In this document: one piece after another, positions 1-11,678 of the stretch
Layout of the letters: every line of letters starts with the position of its first letter
How positions within the stretch are numbered: position 1 is the first letter of the stretch
Source of the DNA: Reticulitermes lucifugus
Lineage: Eukaryota; Arthropoda; Insecta; Blattodea; Rhinotermitidae
Direction of reading: 5' to 3'
DNA length: 64,000 bases
NCBI GenBank assembly: GCA_026260175.1
Contig: JAKCWW010000107.1
Span: 1 to 64,000 of the forward strand
Made by a program: the position numbers and the translations under genes
Notes under the pieces: model-generated
What the model was told of the DNA's origin: nothing
The model's input: only the letters and a program-made list of their open reading frames with translations
Database searches by the model: none

Positions 1-2721
1 ATGTGCTAGAAAGAAACCCGTCCAAGAAACTAAAAACAGAAAAATGTTTATTATTAAAGGCATGTTCTTTTAACTTGTACACAGGTCTTATACTTCTTAC
101 ATGTATTGTGGAATGACTTTAAAATCTGACGTTAAGAGCGTTCCTTACTGTAACTCCGTCGATGTAAACTTGCACCTTTATACCATACATAATACAAAAC
201 AGTCGTACAGGGAATCTTCCTCACAGCAGAAAGCTGCAAATTTATTGAAGAAAAGTGGAAACTGAGGGAGAAGTGTAACAAAAGAAAATTTTATTCAAAT
301 GTAATTTCTAAGGAAAACTTTAAATGCACAAAAGAAACCTTCATATAAACACCAGGCTTTTTTGCTTTAGTTATAAATTTGCTATAATTTGCCTTAGCTT
401 TTCTGTTTTATTTTACACTTCTTACTGCGCACTTTTTTCCTTGTTTCTTTGATGTGTAATTCTGTATAATCAGTAAACTTTATCACAATGAATATATTAA
501 CTTATAAACAACTTAATAATTTATAATATGTTATTACTAAAGAAAAATTCTTAACCCTTTATGAAAGTAAAACGACATATATTGATAACTAAAGGGGGAT
601 TTAGAAACCTGAATTTCACGTCTATCAAATTGTATTAACGTTTTATACTTAGGGTAGACAGGAACCTGGATATTTTGATCCTTGACATTGAATTACTCTT
701 TTAAGGTAGTCAAGAATCTCAATCTTTTTATCTTTGACACTGCATTACTGTTCTACACGTAAGGCAGTTAAGCCTACAATAAATTCTGCAGTGGGATTTA
801 AAGTTTCCACTGTTGTGCCCACGAATATTACCTTCTCCTGTGAAGCTTGGTAGAAATTTACCCACGTTTCTGACAAATATTCCACCTACACTTACAGGGA
901 AGAAACATATTTTCCACCTTAAATAAGGAGAAATACATTCTTCTGACACTGACAAATTTCTATCAAAATACACGACATCACATCCCAGAGGACTGCAAAC
1001 TTCAAACTTTAGATATCGATATTAGTGAAACGTAGTTCTTCATTAAGGCATTCTTCTTCTTCGCTTTCTCATGACTTAGGCAAAAAGTCACATTAAATAT
1101 GTTAATATTAAGCCTCTGATTATCCTCTCCCCATTACCTTTATCCCACTTCTAAGGCACACAAGTACGTCAGTATTCCAGTGACATTAGTTCATGACAGC
1201 GGTTTTTAACGTTACGCTTAGATAACTATTAAGGAATGTCACAGCGGTCAGGTTTAAGGCAAAGCCTTACTCAGCGCGAATGAACAAAGCGTTCTCCGAA
1301 TAATGGTTGTACTCTGAAGAAATATTTTGGTCTTTATCACTGTACATTTAATTAACTATCTTTCTTTTCGAGTACAGGATACAGTAATATTGAAGGTAAA
1401 ATTGAATTCAGAATTACTTTGGCCGTCAAATGGCGAAACGTGTCTCACATTCACGAAGTCAACTTTCATCCCCATAATTCTTGATACACTTAACATAAAA
1501 TTCTGATATCCTGAAAGACGTAAGGTCAAAAAAACTTAAGAGTGTAATAGGGCTTTGCCATAGTAAAGTCACAGCGAGGAGTAAAGAGCAGAACCTATCT
1601 GTGGAATGCACTATAGTACGTAACTAGGTCTCACGTTATAATGGCCACTTTCTTGTATTACATTCTTTGGTATCGCACTAAGCGTTACTGAAGGTAGATA
1701 AGACCCTAGAGTGAGTTATGCAGCAGGCTTAAATATATCGTTATAATGCGATAAGAAATATTACATGAAGCAACCTTTGTACTCGTATTTAGTAAAACAA
1801 TATGGAATCATTAAGTAAATTCACACTCGTTAAGGGCTTCCATTAGAGTGAAGTGGAGGAATGTGTATATAATGTGTCAAAAGGCAGAACACGCAGAGTA
1901 ACAAAACTTCACAGAAACACTCTTGAAGTAAGTGTACCAAACACAGAGCGATGTAATATGGAGTAAAGGCACCCAGTTTCGTAGTAAGCCTTATTTCGTG
2001 GCGTGACAGTAATTTCAACACAGAACTAATGTGTGCTGTACAGTTAGTTTAAACATTTCCCATTAGATATTTAATACGCAAAATAGAGTTTAAATTTTAT
2101 TTCTGTATGACTAGTTGGACCGTAATTTAAACAAATTCAAATATACTCATATGGTTACCTCAGTTGAAAAGCAATAAAGTGTGCGTAAATAATGGAAGAC
2201 TTTTTAATGGGGGACGAATTATCGGATGTTACTGATATTCTTGCTACTTCTCATTACATAAATTATGTTTGTTTTATATATATCAAGAGAGCCAATAGGT
2301 TTACACGTAGCCTGAAGCATTACTAAGTACATAAGTTTTGAAATGTAAAATAAATATGCTAATTATTTTCATGAACGTTTCAAGGACGTCAAAGAGCTTA
2401 CGTTCTGAGAGACAAAACCTGGCGAAGAAACTGTTGTAGTAGGCATACATTTTTTTAAAACTATTCAGAATATCAAAACAAGGATTAGAAAAGTTTTCTT
2501 TCACCCTTATTTGAAATCGATTATATCCATTTTTATTCTTTACCATAAATAATATTAAAGGCAAGTGCAATTGTTACTTTGAGCACTTATAAGTGTTTCT
2601 CGAACCTCACTTCAATACATTCTCCCACAATATTTTCGGAATATAGCATGTCCTCATCTACACTGAACTGGAGGGGTAAAGGTAGTTTCCTAGGTGCAAT
2701 TTATCAGTTCCGAATACTCAC
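1..2721 (-). other. Intron (partial) downstream of the third visible sidestep-family exon
   Basis: This is intronic sequence of the minus-strand sidestep-family gene. It begins with the donor GTGAGT at 2721 and runs off the left edge of the window. The next exon should start with two bases completing a glycine codon and continue the second Ig domain with a tryptophan-containing strand; I searched for such a stretch on the minus strand and did not find one, so it should lie beyond position 1. The sequence is AT-rich, with no recognisable gene, tRNA or repeat. The short open frames here read as ordinary non-coding DNA. Confidence 0.75.
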
Positions 2722-2832
2722 CTCCCGTGACCTCGCACACGAGGTACACGTCGCTGCCTTCGTTGTACCGCTCCAAGACCTTGCTTCTATCCCTTCTCTT
2801 GTCGTCATAAATCACCGGACGCTGAGGCGGAA
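2722..2832 (-). CDS. Sidestep-family Ig receptor, third visible coding exon (start of Ig domain 2)
   Basis: This 111-bp internal exon encodes 36 full codons plus split codons at both ends. The acceptor is a pyrimidine-rich tract ending TTCCAG just above 2832, and the donor is GGGAG|GTGAGT at 2722/2721. It enters in phase 1: the last G of the 41-kb exon joins TT to make Val. The product starts VPPQRPVIYDDKRRDRSKV and ends YNEGSDVYLVCEVTG. The VPP linker between Ig1 and Ig2, the RPVIYD strand and the EGSDVYLVCEV strand with the first Ig2 cysteine are hallmarks I recognise from insect Sidestep proteins. In Drosophila, Side proteins are surface ligands for Beaten-path receptors that guide motor axons and specify synaptic partners. 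The exon is too short to be found as a conventional long ORF. The family call is firm; which paralogue (side or side-II to VIII) cannot be told from this fragment. Confidence 0.93.
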
Positions 2833-3205
2833 CTGGAACACAATAAATAACACCTCGCTAACATTTTAAAGCTACTTAGCAACTCTGAAGAACAAGATAT
2901 CACTTTACGTATAAAGTAAATATTTAATTATATACACAGAAGTTTCTTTCTATTGTCTACTGTTTTTAAAACTGTAGTGAAATAATTTGTAATATATTTC
3001 CTTTAACTGTTAAAACAACTTGTGAATTAATTTAAGTCTGTGTCACTCTCGTATTGTATTTAAGAACGAATAAAGAGCTAGCCAATTACATAAGAGTTTT
3101 AGAAAATTTCTGTCACTGGCAGAGGCCTTACAAATTCTAATCTTAACTTTTAAGAATAAGATGCAAGCTTTCTGACATGTAACGCCGCTTCGATAGGTTA
3201 ATATT

Positions 3206-3245
3206 TACCGACGTTTCGAAAAACGTAGCCTTAGTCTTCAGGGAC
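3206..3245 (-). repeat. Hammerhead-like module, copy 1 (minus)
   Basis: Read on the minus strand, the order is CC, CTGAAGA, a 17-nt spacer, GAA, the palindrome ACGT, C, then GG. This matches the order stem I, C3-A9 core, stem II, G12-A14, stem III, position 17, stem I of a hammerhead ribozyme whose stem III could form only between two molecules. The stem I arms pair over just two bases and the spacer does not fold convincingly, so if it is a ribozyme relic it is decayed. Confidence 0.3.
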
Positions 3246-3562
3246 TAGCAGTCAAGAAGCGGACTAGTCTTCTGTGTCCTGAAGGAAAAGTTTGCTCCTG
3301 TGAGGATTAAGGACTTGTGCGCTTATCTTCGCTTGGTATTGAAATGAGAATGCATTAATAAGAAGGGATTATTGAGAAATGTGTCCATTTAATTACTGGT
3401 TGATAGATAGACTGATATCCCATTTCAAATTTTTATGCTTTTTTTTGTAAAAGCAAGAAATATACAAAGGATGAATAAAGTAATATATACAAGTCTTTTG
3501 AAAAGTTACGCCTCCTCGATTGGTAAATAGTTACAAGCAAAATAAATAAATGCTTGACCCCC

Positions 3563-3602
3563 AAAGACGAAGGCACTACAATCTCTCGAAACGTTGATAA
3601 TT
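3563..3602 (+). repeat. Hammerhead-like module, copy 2 (plus, decayed)
   Basis: This plus-strand copy has a worn core (AAGACGA where CTGACGA would be expected) and a spacer followed by CGAAACGTTGATAA. The second half resembles the second half of copy 1 read from the opposite strand (CGAAACGTCGGTAA). Copies 1 and 2 lie about 350 bp apart in inverted orientation, so they could be the two ends of one small element or two independent relics. Confidence 0.25.
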
Positions 3603-3754
3603 ACTGCCCAAAAACATAGTGTTACATTCTAGAAGATGTGAACATGCACAGCAATATTTCTGTACTACATTCATACAACAGCTGCAGTTTCTCTCAGTAA
3701 GTATCTGGTCATTTTTTAATTCCGTAATTGTCCCTATGTCCGCATTTGTCAATG

Positions 3755-3787
3755 TATATAAGACGTGTGTCTGTATCTGTCGTCAGT
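3755..3787 (+). promoter_or_regulatory. Putative core promoter: TATA box plus initiator
   Basis: TATATAAG starts at 3755 and an arthropod-type initiator TCAGT lies at 3783-3787, so its A (3785) is 30 bp from the start of the TATA motif, the usual spacing. The predicted 5' leader to the ATG at 3884 is 99 nt and contains no upstream ATG that I noticed. The combination with a downstream ORF and polyadenylation signal is what makes it notable; the two motifs alone could occur by chance in AT-rich DNA. Confidence 0.4.
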
Positions 3788-3883
3788 AGTTTTTTAAAAT
3801 AACTGCTTCGGTGATAGAAGACAGATTACTGGCTTCAGAAGCAAACATAGTGTGGCCGAGTGACTAGAATTCTGTAATAAATC

Positions 3884-4153
3884 ATGTTCTCCGTCATACC
3901 AATACTTTTAATCCTAGCTGTGATATTTTTGGCAAATGTGCCCTCGGGTTTTGTGATTGGTCAAGCAACGAGGGAAGTCGGTCCGCCGTCCGCTGGCCAA
4001 ACTTTCTTAGAGGAAATTACAAAATCTTCATTGGCTAAAATCAATCAGATATCCCATGGCAACAAAGCGCATTCAGCAATAGACGTTGAAAATATCACAC
4101 AAGACTTTGAGTCAAAAGGCTATTGCCCAAGCTTTTCTAAATTCAGGATATAA
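3884..4153 (+). CDS. Possible small secreted protein, nested in the sidestep intron
   Basis: This 89-codon ORF begins MFSVIPILLILAVIFLANVP, a good signal-peptide core (hydrophobic stretch from about residue 4 to 18), and a cleavage site is plausible around residues 21-27. The remaining 60 or so residues are mostly polar with a single cysteine and end CPSFSKFRI. The stretch around DVENITQDFESKGY faintly recalls the segment that precedes the catalytic domain in insect acid lipases, but nothing after it fits, so it could at most be a truncated lipase start. A TATA box and initiator lie upstream at normal spacing and AATAAA lies 59 bp after the stop. I saw no good splice donor inside it. It runs opposite to the host gene. 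It could be a real short gene, a dead gene fragment, or chance. Confidence 0.35.
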   Translation: MFSVIPILLILAVIFLANVPSGFVIGQATREVGPPSAGQTFLEEITKSSLAKINQISHGNKAHSAIDVENITQDFESKGYCPSFSKFRI

Positions 4154-4211
4154 TATAATTCCCAAAAACAGAATGTTTGGTCTGTCAAATCAAAAAGGCT
4201 TAGTTTCGCAG

Positions 4212-4217
4212 AATAAA
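4212..4217 (+). terminator. Polyadenylation signal AATAAA for the nested ORF
   Basis: AATAAA lies 59 bp after the stop of the 3884-4153 ORF, inside the string GAATAAATAAAATAAG. Cleavage would be expected around 4230-4245. The hexamer is common in AT-rich DNA, so this supports the nested gene only together with the promoter and ORF. Confidence 0.35.
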
Positions 4218-4634
4218 TAAAATAAGAGTCAGTCACGCAATTAAAACAAAATGTGAAGCCCGGCAAGTTACGCGGTTTTTATAATTTATGGTAAAGGTAC
4301 AGCTACACTGGTGAACATCTGTAAAAAGATTCTGTCAAACTCGAAATGTAGGATATTTCCATCTTCACGTTCACAAAGAGTCGCCTGCCTGGAATTTTAA
4401 TTGGGATATTTGGCTACACTTTATAAAATTTAATTCCATTTGGGGTTACAGAGGCTGTGTAAATTCTGAACCTTAAGAACATTAATGCAGACGGTGTTCT
4501 GTTCTCGTGGTGTTGATGAAAAAGTTGTAATTATCCATTGCTTGCAGATGGGTGATACGACAAATATATTTGTCTGCTAATAAAATATAATGATCGCTTA
4601 GCCATTATAAACTCGTCTTGCTTTTCTGTCTTGA

Positions 4635-4722
4635 TAAAAATAGCAAGTTCGACAGAGCCTGCTATTTTTACGAACAGTAGACCACCTTCTTTAAAAATAA
4701 AGAAGGTGGTCTACTGTTCGTA
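4635..4722. repeat. Two adjoining perfect hairpins (11-bp and 25-bp stems)
   Basis: The first stem pairs 4635-4645 with 4660-4670 (11 bp, no mismatch) around a 14-nt loop. The second pairs 4669-4693 with 4698-4722 (25 bp, no mismatch) around the 4-nt loop AAAA. The two hairpins share two bases. Perfect pairing over 25 bp in an otherwise decayed intron means a recent origin or a process that keeps the arms identical. Options are a fold-back replication product, the end of a mobile element, a small-RNA precursor, or an assembly artefact. No ORF crosses it. Confidence 0.9.
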
Positions 4723-5555
4723 GCCCTTTACACTGTTCTGTGCATTGAATGTGACGCAATGAAGAGAACTGTAAACATATAAAGGAACGAGTATTCTTCT
4801 CTTTGATTTACTTTATTTTTGAATGTAGGGAGAAAGGAGGATTGTACTTCCGTCGTTGCATGTGTGTGCGCTTGTGTGCGCACGCGCTCTCCTCTTTGTT
4901 TCTGTCAACTTAATATTATTTGAATCAAATTTGCTCGTTAAGTATTGGAATTTTAAAGTAATACCATGTAAATAATTTTACTCGTAACGAATTTGTGACC
5001 AATAATACCAACAAAGGGGCAAGACAATCTCTCCAGAGAAAGAACACTATCGCTAATCAGCAATGGATTTTTTTAAATTCTTGAAAAGGAAAGAAGCTTA
5101 AACTTGTTTATAAAATTAAATATAAAAATCATATAATTAAATCTCAGAATTATTGTTTCGGAAGAGGATTGCGCAAACTTAATACTTTCGTTTAACTGTA
5201 ATATCTGACCGTTATTTTCGGATAGATTCATTAGAATTACACAGGCATCTAATGCTCTTAGCAGAATTCTCTCTTTCTTTGTAAGTCATAATACGTCTAT
5301 GAACACAAACGGACACCTTTAAAATTATTTACTTGAATATCAGTACATTTGTCTTTAAAAATAAGAAGGCATCAAATCAAACTTGAAAAACCAAGGAAAG
5401 GTTAGCACTTAAATAAAGTAGACATAAACGGCCGGCGATACAAACTAAATAACGCATTTAAAACTAGGAAAGCCGAAATTACGAGTAATTAATACACCAC
5501 GAAGACCAGCAAACCTCAGCAAAAATTTAATAACGTGGGGCTGAAGCCCGTGTTA

Positions 5556-5606
5556 GCGGTGGTGGCGGTGACGGTGGTGGTCGTGGTGGTGGTGATGCAG
5601 GTGGTA
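5556..5606. repeat. Imperfect GGT trinucleotide microsatellite
   Basis: A roughly 50-bp run of GGT/GGC/GGA triplets (for example GGTGGTGGCGGTG) stands out as G-rich in AT-rich surroundings. It would read as Gly or Val repeats but no supporting gene frame surrounds it. Confidence 0.8.
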
Positions 5607-7426
5607 TGAAGAGTTGCGAGAAATTCATGGTTACAATTTTGCACTTTGAATGGTAATATTAAGAACTGTTGTGAAAATGTTGTAGACATGTTTCACTCTT
5701 GGAATTATCATGTGCAAAGTATTAAAAGATTAGATAAAATTTTGAAAGCTCATTTCTGTTCAAATATAATTTTTAAGATTCAATTTTAAGGACTATGGCC
5801 TAGATTTTGGAGATGGAATTTTTATAAAAGTAAATAAAAATGGCATATGAAAGTGAACTGGTGACTGCACCATAACATCTGCTCTGACGTAATCTAGAAA
5901 TGGGAATTATTATAATCAAGATTGCGCAGAACGTTTCTTAATTAATTACATGAGTTGCAAAAATTCTAGTTTCAAAAATCTGCGTATTCGATAAAATATT
6001 TAATCTTTGAATATTTGTTTATACAACGAAAATAATGAAAGTTTATTTACAACATACATTTGTCTATATGTGTTCAGCTACTCATCACTGCTGACTACCT
6101 TCCGATACGAATGAATAAGTAACTTGAAGTTTCTAACAGTCACAATATATGGGTATTACTTAAATAAAAAACGCAGTACGGATGTGTAAAGAGGTAATAA
6201 TGGTTAATTGTTCATGATTTGAAACAGGGTGACATCAGAGTCAACATTAATATACATCACAGGTCTGTGATTTATTTAAAATGACACCAAATTCTGTGTT
6301 ATGAAGAAATACATGCCAAATTTTCTGCCGTCTTTTAATCAATAGAAGTTTATTTCAATATAATTAATAACAAATTGTCACTAATAGTAACTAAGGTTAC
6401 TAATCAATAAAAATGCAGAATGGTATAATGTCCTATTCCTAGGCAATTCAGTATTCTGAAGACATGAATTTCCGAAACTACTAGTAAAGGCTGTACATTC
6501 CGAGCTTGAGATCTCTAAGTAAAAGGATTTGTCTTACCTACAGGCTTATGCCAGATCCGTATGTGAGGTGTTCAGAAATGTTATCGTGGCTCGAAGAAAC
6601 ACAAAAATTAGTAGCTCATTACATTGAAAATTTACTTCACATATAATCATGAGGGTAGAACAGTCAGACGCTGATGGGTCGTCTCCCGTATATAAGAGTT
6701 TCAACCAATATAAATTCTTTTACAGCCAATGGATTCAAAAATATTTCACTGACAGAATTTCACGTTAGAATGATAAAATAAAGGCTATGTTTATGCGTCC
6801 TATCATATAAGCAGAAACTGAAAAAGTTGCATTATTTTACGCTGTACTCCGCCCATCAATTCAGGATTTTGCTGACGAAACTTTCTTCCTAAACGATCCT
6901 ATTGTCATCCTCCATTAAACTTCAAGTCAGATTCTTATACAAGTTAAAGAGGACTACGATGGTGAAAAATTGTTGCTTACAACAACGGGAAAGAAAAAGA
7001 GAAAAATTTTTGAAAGTTAGAAAATGACTCACAGTTTGGAACACTTCCATATCATTTTGGTCTCTTTCCCCTCTTATACAATTCCCGACGTCATCTTTCA
7101 TTCGACTGTTTGCGCACCAAGTGGCTCCTCCTTCCAGTTGTGTCAGTTCTCCATGAATACTCAAAAGAGAAAAGGTACAGGAACGAAGAAACTCCTCCTT
7201 TATCATGAATACTCTTCCTCTACAATTTACGCCTAAAAATTCGATCCAGTACTAAAAATGAAAATTAAAATCTTGCGGGAACATACGATTTCTTAGAGCA
7301 GGAAATCTTAAAACAAAACTTAGGATAAGCACATTCCTTACTTTATTTTGCCGCGAAGAGAGAAAAAGCTGAGATATTATAAAATGTTTGCACTCACAAA
7401 CATTAATAAGGGCACATAAAAGTTCC

Positions 7427-7678
7427 GCCTATCCCAGTGGCCGCGCGGTCTAAGAAGTGGGTTTGCGGCCGCTCGTTTGCTGGAATTGTTGGTTCGAATT
7501 CCGCCCGAGGCATGAAAGTTTGCGTCTTCTGAGTGTTGCGTGTTGTCAGGTAGATATTTTGCGTTGGGCTGATCACTCGTCCAGAGAAGTCCTACCATGT
7601 GTGCAGTGTCTGATTGTGATCGTGATGCCTTGACAATGAAGAGGCCCTGGCCCACTAGGGGCTGTTGGGTCATTGAAA
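7427..7678 (+). mobile_element. tRNA-derived SINE, family A, copy 1
   Basis: A tRNA-like head contains an A-box region (AGTGGCCGCGCGGTCTAAG) and a B box (GGTTCGAATTCC). It is followed by a body with the family landmarks GTGTTGTCAGGTAGA, CGTCCAGAGAAGTCCTACC, a GAGGCCCTGGCCCACTAGG block and a short A-rich end. The layout and sequence match the copies at 8.3, 18.8, 42.0 and 48.4 kb. SINEs are transcribed by RNA polymerase III from the internal boxes and moved by a partner LINE. This copy is diverged and I could not fix a target-site duplication. Confidence 0.85.
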
Positions 7679-8270
7679 AATTATAAAATTTCCTTCCACG
7701 ATACAGTCAATTGTAATAACAATCGTTTCGAATACTGCGACTGATTACTTCTACGGAAAGAACTTGAATAGCTTTACTGGATTTCTTCAGTCTCACGTAG
7801 AAACCGCACCGTAATAGGGTACAGAACATGGCGAGTTTCATACCTCTGTGCTCACCTTCTGAGCTGCAAGGCTGTTAGTCCATTTTCAATATAACAGGTA
7901 CATATGTTTCATTTAACAAACTAAACACTCCAGGAAATCTATACATGATCACCGCCGCAGAGTCAAGAGCAGCGGACTTTCGGTTAAATACTGTACCAAC
8001 TTAAACAGTTCTTTAAGGAAGAAACAAATCATTACAGGCAAAGAACATGCATCTGACGTCATTGTTGATCTAAGAAACCCGAACAAAGCAATGGTTTTAA
8101 TAACACAAATTCATGATGCAAATACATTAACTGTAATTTTCACGTCTGCATTATATTCTCTTAAAATAGGCAGACCTGTAAAGCAATAAACTGCATCAAT
8201 TAAATATCTGTTGACATAAAATATATCATTAAGAAAACGACCTATATTTGAACATATTGATAAATTTACG

Positions 8271-8528
8271 ACGATCCCAGTGGCCATGCGATCTAAGGCA
8301 TAGATCTGCCGCCTTTCGATTTTAGGGATTGCAGGTTCGAAACCTGCCGGAAACATGGATGTCTGTCTCTTGTGAGTGTTGTGTGTTGTCAGGTAGAGGT
8401 CTCTGCGTCGGGCTTATCAATCGTCCAGAGGAGTCCTACCGAGTGAGACGTGTCTAAATCAGTGTGATCGTGAAGCCTCGATAATAAGGAGGCCCCGGCA
8501 CACTAGGGGCCGTTGTGCATTTAAAAAA
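8271..8528 (+). mobile_element. tRNA-derived SINE, family A, copy 2
   Basis: It starts ACGATCCCAGTGGCC, has the B box GGTTCGAAACC, then GTGTTGTGTGTTGTCAGGTAG, CGTCCAGAGGAGTCCTACCG and AGGAGGCCCCGGCACACTAGG, ending in a run of eight A. It lies about 590 bp downstream of copy 1 in the same orientation and shows what the sequence interrupted by the gaps in the 18.8- and 48.4-kb copies should look like. Confidence 0.87.
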
Positions 8529-10117
8529 AATGAATTTTTTCAGAGAATTTAGTTTAGGGATCTGTAATGAATTTCATGAGGAAACATTACAGTACGTGCT
8601 CGCCACATAAACTGAAATTTCTTTGTCACATAACACTCAGGACCTTTCTGAATTTATCTTATAGATATAGCAGTGTAAATTCATTCGTTTCAAGACAAGC
8701 ATTACTACGTCTCCTCATGTTTGATCTACAATCAAGGTGCCCAGAACGTCACTCCTTGTAGAACCACGGCACGCAGATCACTTAATTATCTCTTACCCTG
8801 TACGAAACACCCCCTGAGAGAGCAGAATAGGTATGTTGTCATATAAAATTCTATAGGCAAACATAAATCTATCTCAAGGATCTTGATCTAAACAAACATT
8901 CAGAGCTTCAGATGGGAGGCCATTCTGTTAATAACCTGAATTTGATAGCTTCATAATTGCAAAGTGCCCGTAATGTGAGTATTTGCGATGGTTCATATAG
9001 CTGCGTTTGTAATGGGGACTTGAGGGTCACGAAACAAATGGAATGGCCAGCGAAATATAAATAATTCACGACATTAAATCTCTGTAGACTTACATCTTAT
9101 CCGGTAAAAATTGTGAGTAACAGATCCACAGGCTTATAGCAATAGAAAAAGTCAATTTAAAATTACTTCCCGTAACCTGATTTCAATTCATGACTTAAAA
9201 TTTCTGCAAAACGTTACAGTTATGAGGACAAAACAATATTAACTTTTTCAATTTTAAATTCAAGCACAACTTTTTTTGTGTGTTTTAATTTCTGTTTCTG
9301 TGTTCATATAATTTCTGAAACACAGATGTAAGAATATTCTTCACTAAGAGTGAAGAGTTATTTATTATCATTAAAATAACGTCTTCCTTCCAAACTGAGT
9401 AATAAGAGGCATGTAAGCCTACGATTTGATTTGTTGTATATTTTAATTGTCCAATCGAAGGGAGATATTTTTAAAATATATTTGCAATTAATTAGCTTGC
9501 AAAAGTGTGGAAAGGTTTCATCTGACTCAAAATAAGCTCTAATGGCAGCTTCTGGGAAAGAGTAATTAACTCCCTTTTTTCATGTAAGAAAATAATTTTT
9601 GATGGGCTAAGAGACTGTCAGCCTCATAAAATATTATGTGCAATTACATAAAAAAGGAACAATGTGATATTTGCCTCATACATATTCATGGGCGGAATAA
9701 TAAGGCAACAAGATATGCAATGTAGGTAAAAGTAATATTACGACACTTTCGTTTAAACATTTTACAGTTGAAACCAAAGATTGCGTTTTGTATGTGTCGT
9801 TGCTGAGTTGCACGTCACTGTCATATATATAAAAATATTGAGTGTTGTACAAAAATGCTTTTATGGAAAATTTATATCGCCGAAAACAATGCAAATTATA
9901 TGTACCAGTTTTTTAAATAAATTATATTCCAACCATATTGCACTCTTTTAGCGCGTTACATAAAAAAGTCTGTAATGGAGCAAAAAAAAAGTTTATTTTC
10001 TTATGGCCTCTTTAGACCAACAATTCCACAATCAGATCTTAATTACATATAGGCCATTGCTTGGTTTTTAAGTTTTTGTAAGTGTTTTCGTGAAACATTT
10101 TAGCGATCAGAAGGAAT

Positions 10118-10630
10118 TAATCAATAATGAAGCAGTAGGTATTAAACATTATGAGTGTATGTCTGTATTCTTGCCTCAGTTATTCCGGCATGCAAAGCTC
10201 TCTTTTCTACGCAGCGCTATATTGTCATCTGTAGCTTGTCTGGCTGTACGGTATTTTTCCACATTATCTCATAAAAGTATTTATGTAATAAATTTATTTA
10301 GTGAAAAATGTGTGTTGATTTTCTCTACAATTATTGCCTGAAATATTTCTCATTCTAAGAAGAATTCAGCGAGATATTATCATAAATATATATGTGTCTT
10401 TGCGTAAATTATGTATTATTATTGTCAGATTTTAATGACACTTGAATTTTATCGACAGATATTGAAATATTATCTAATATAAAATTTCGTGAAAATCGGT
10501 CAATTGGGAGCGAGTTGTTCCATGCGGATGGAGAGACGGACAGACAGACAAACAGATATCACGAATCTAACAGTCGCTTTTCGCAGTTTTGCGAAATCCC
10601 CCAAAACCGTGTCAATATCCATACTAAGGG
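10118..10630 (+). repeat. Dispersed ~500-bp repeat, copy 1
   Basis: This stretch aligns along its length with 45061-45545 in the same orientation. Shared landmarks include TGTCTGTATTC, GGCATGCAAAGC, ATTGTCATCTGTAGC, GAGTTGTTCCAT, GACGGACAGACAGA and GCTTTTCGCA. The two copies have diverged by many substitutions and small indels. The GACGGACAGACAGA signature is typical of insect transposon-derived repeats, but I cannot name the family. The 83-codon ORF inside is not conserved in the other copy and is probably chance. Confidence 0.8.
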
Positions 10631-11678
10631 AGTTCATGTAAAGTATACTCCTGTGTAAACAACTGAAGCCAAAAGTCTTTTATATACATTAAAAATGGAG
10701 CTACATATATACTCAGCATTCTGAGTTACAGTTTTCTTACTTCTGCAGAAGCCATCGTTTTCTTTTTATGTGTTACTTTTCTTCCCTGTTCACTGTTATT
10801 TATCATCAATTTTCAATATTATCAGAGCCGAAATTATTCCATTTTCCTATTTCTTTGGACTCCAATTTGTTTTGTGACCATCCTACAACAACCCTCCTTG
10901 AATGCCCTTCATAAATCCAAGCTGTACAGACAACCTATTTCTTCTTGCTCGTTCGTTATAAGTTTTTCTGTCCTCCCCAGTAATATGAGACACATTGTTG
11001 TTAGAACATCTATTCTGTTCTTGAAGTTGCTCTCAAAAACCTCTTTTCACAAACCTCTGAAATATATTGCACGTATGTCAGACGATATCTTAAGTTTTAT
11101 ATTTTGTGTCTGTAATAAACGTGAGGCGTGCCACATTTTGGAAGGGAATAGAAAAACTACAAGAGGCATCCGACATGACGAGTCCCATGACAACTTGCGA
11201 AAAACCACATGTCACTTCCACATTAGCTCCAACAACATAGCGGCAAACAAATTAGTAATGTCTACCTCTGAATTAGAACTACACCGCAAGCGAAACTCTG
11301 CCTTCAGGAGGCAGACTTAAATTAAATAACTAGTGGCCATAGGAGCATATTCAGAAGAGTACACGAGCAGAGTAAAGTGACAGGTTGTGTTCTACTTACA
11401 GGAAAGGGGATGAGACAAGTCACACCGACGAAAGTTAGAATAAATACATTAGCATTTCGCATTTTGAAACACTAATCTGAAACAGAGTCACAAGGCAGAC
11501 CGCAGTCATTTCGCATAATAAAAAAAGCGACACACTGGTACGTTTAAAACAAATTTTTTGTAAAAGCAACACATGCTTTTAATTCTTATATTGTGCTTGT
11601 TTAATGTTAACTACAGAGATATGCATGTGCGTCTTCTTCTATGCTGTTATAATTAAGCTTCCATATTTCAGTTGTAGT

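Noticed and set aside
2579-2869. 96-codon plus frame over the third exon
   Set aside because: It is a shadow of the minus-strand sidestep exon, whose splice sites, phase and conserved residues explain the openness.
7440-7515. tRNA gene suggested by A and B boxes
   Set aside because: The tRNA-like head continues directly into a SINE body shared with four other copies, so it is not a functional tRNA gene. The same holds for the heads at 8.3, 18.8, 32.5, 42.0 and 48.7 kb.
7377-7673. 98-codon minus frame
   Set aside because: It is the antisense of SINE copy 1.
10874-11320. Longest intact frame in the window (148 codons, plus)
   Set aside because: It has no recognisable domain, no promoter or splice context, and a stop-poor frame of this size is about what 64 kb of six-frame AT-rich sequence can give by chance.
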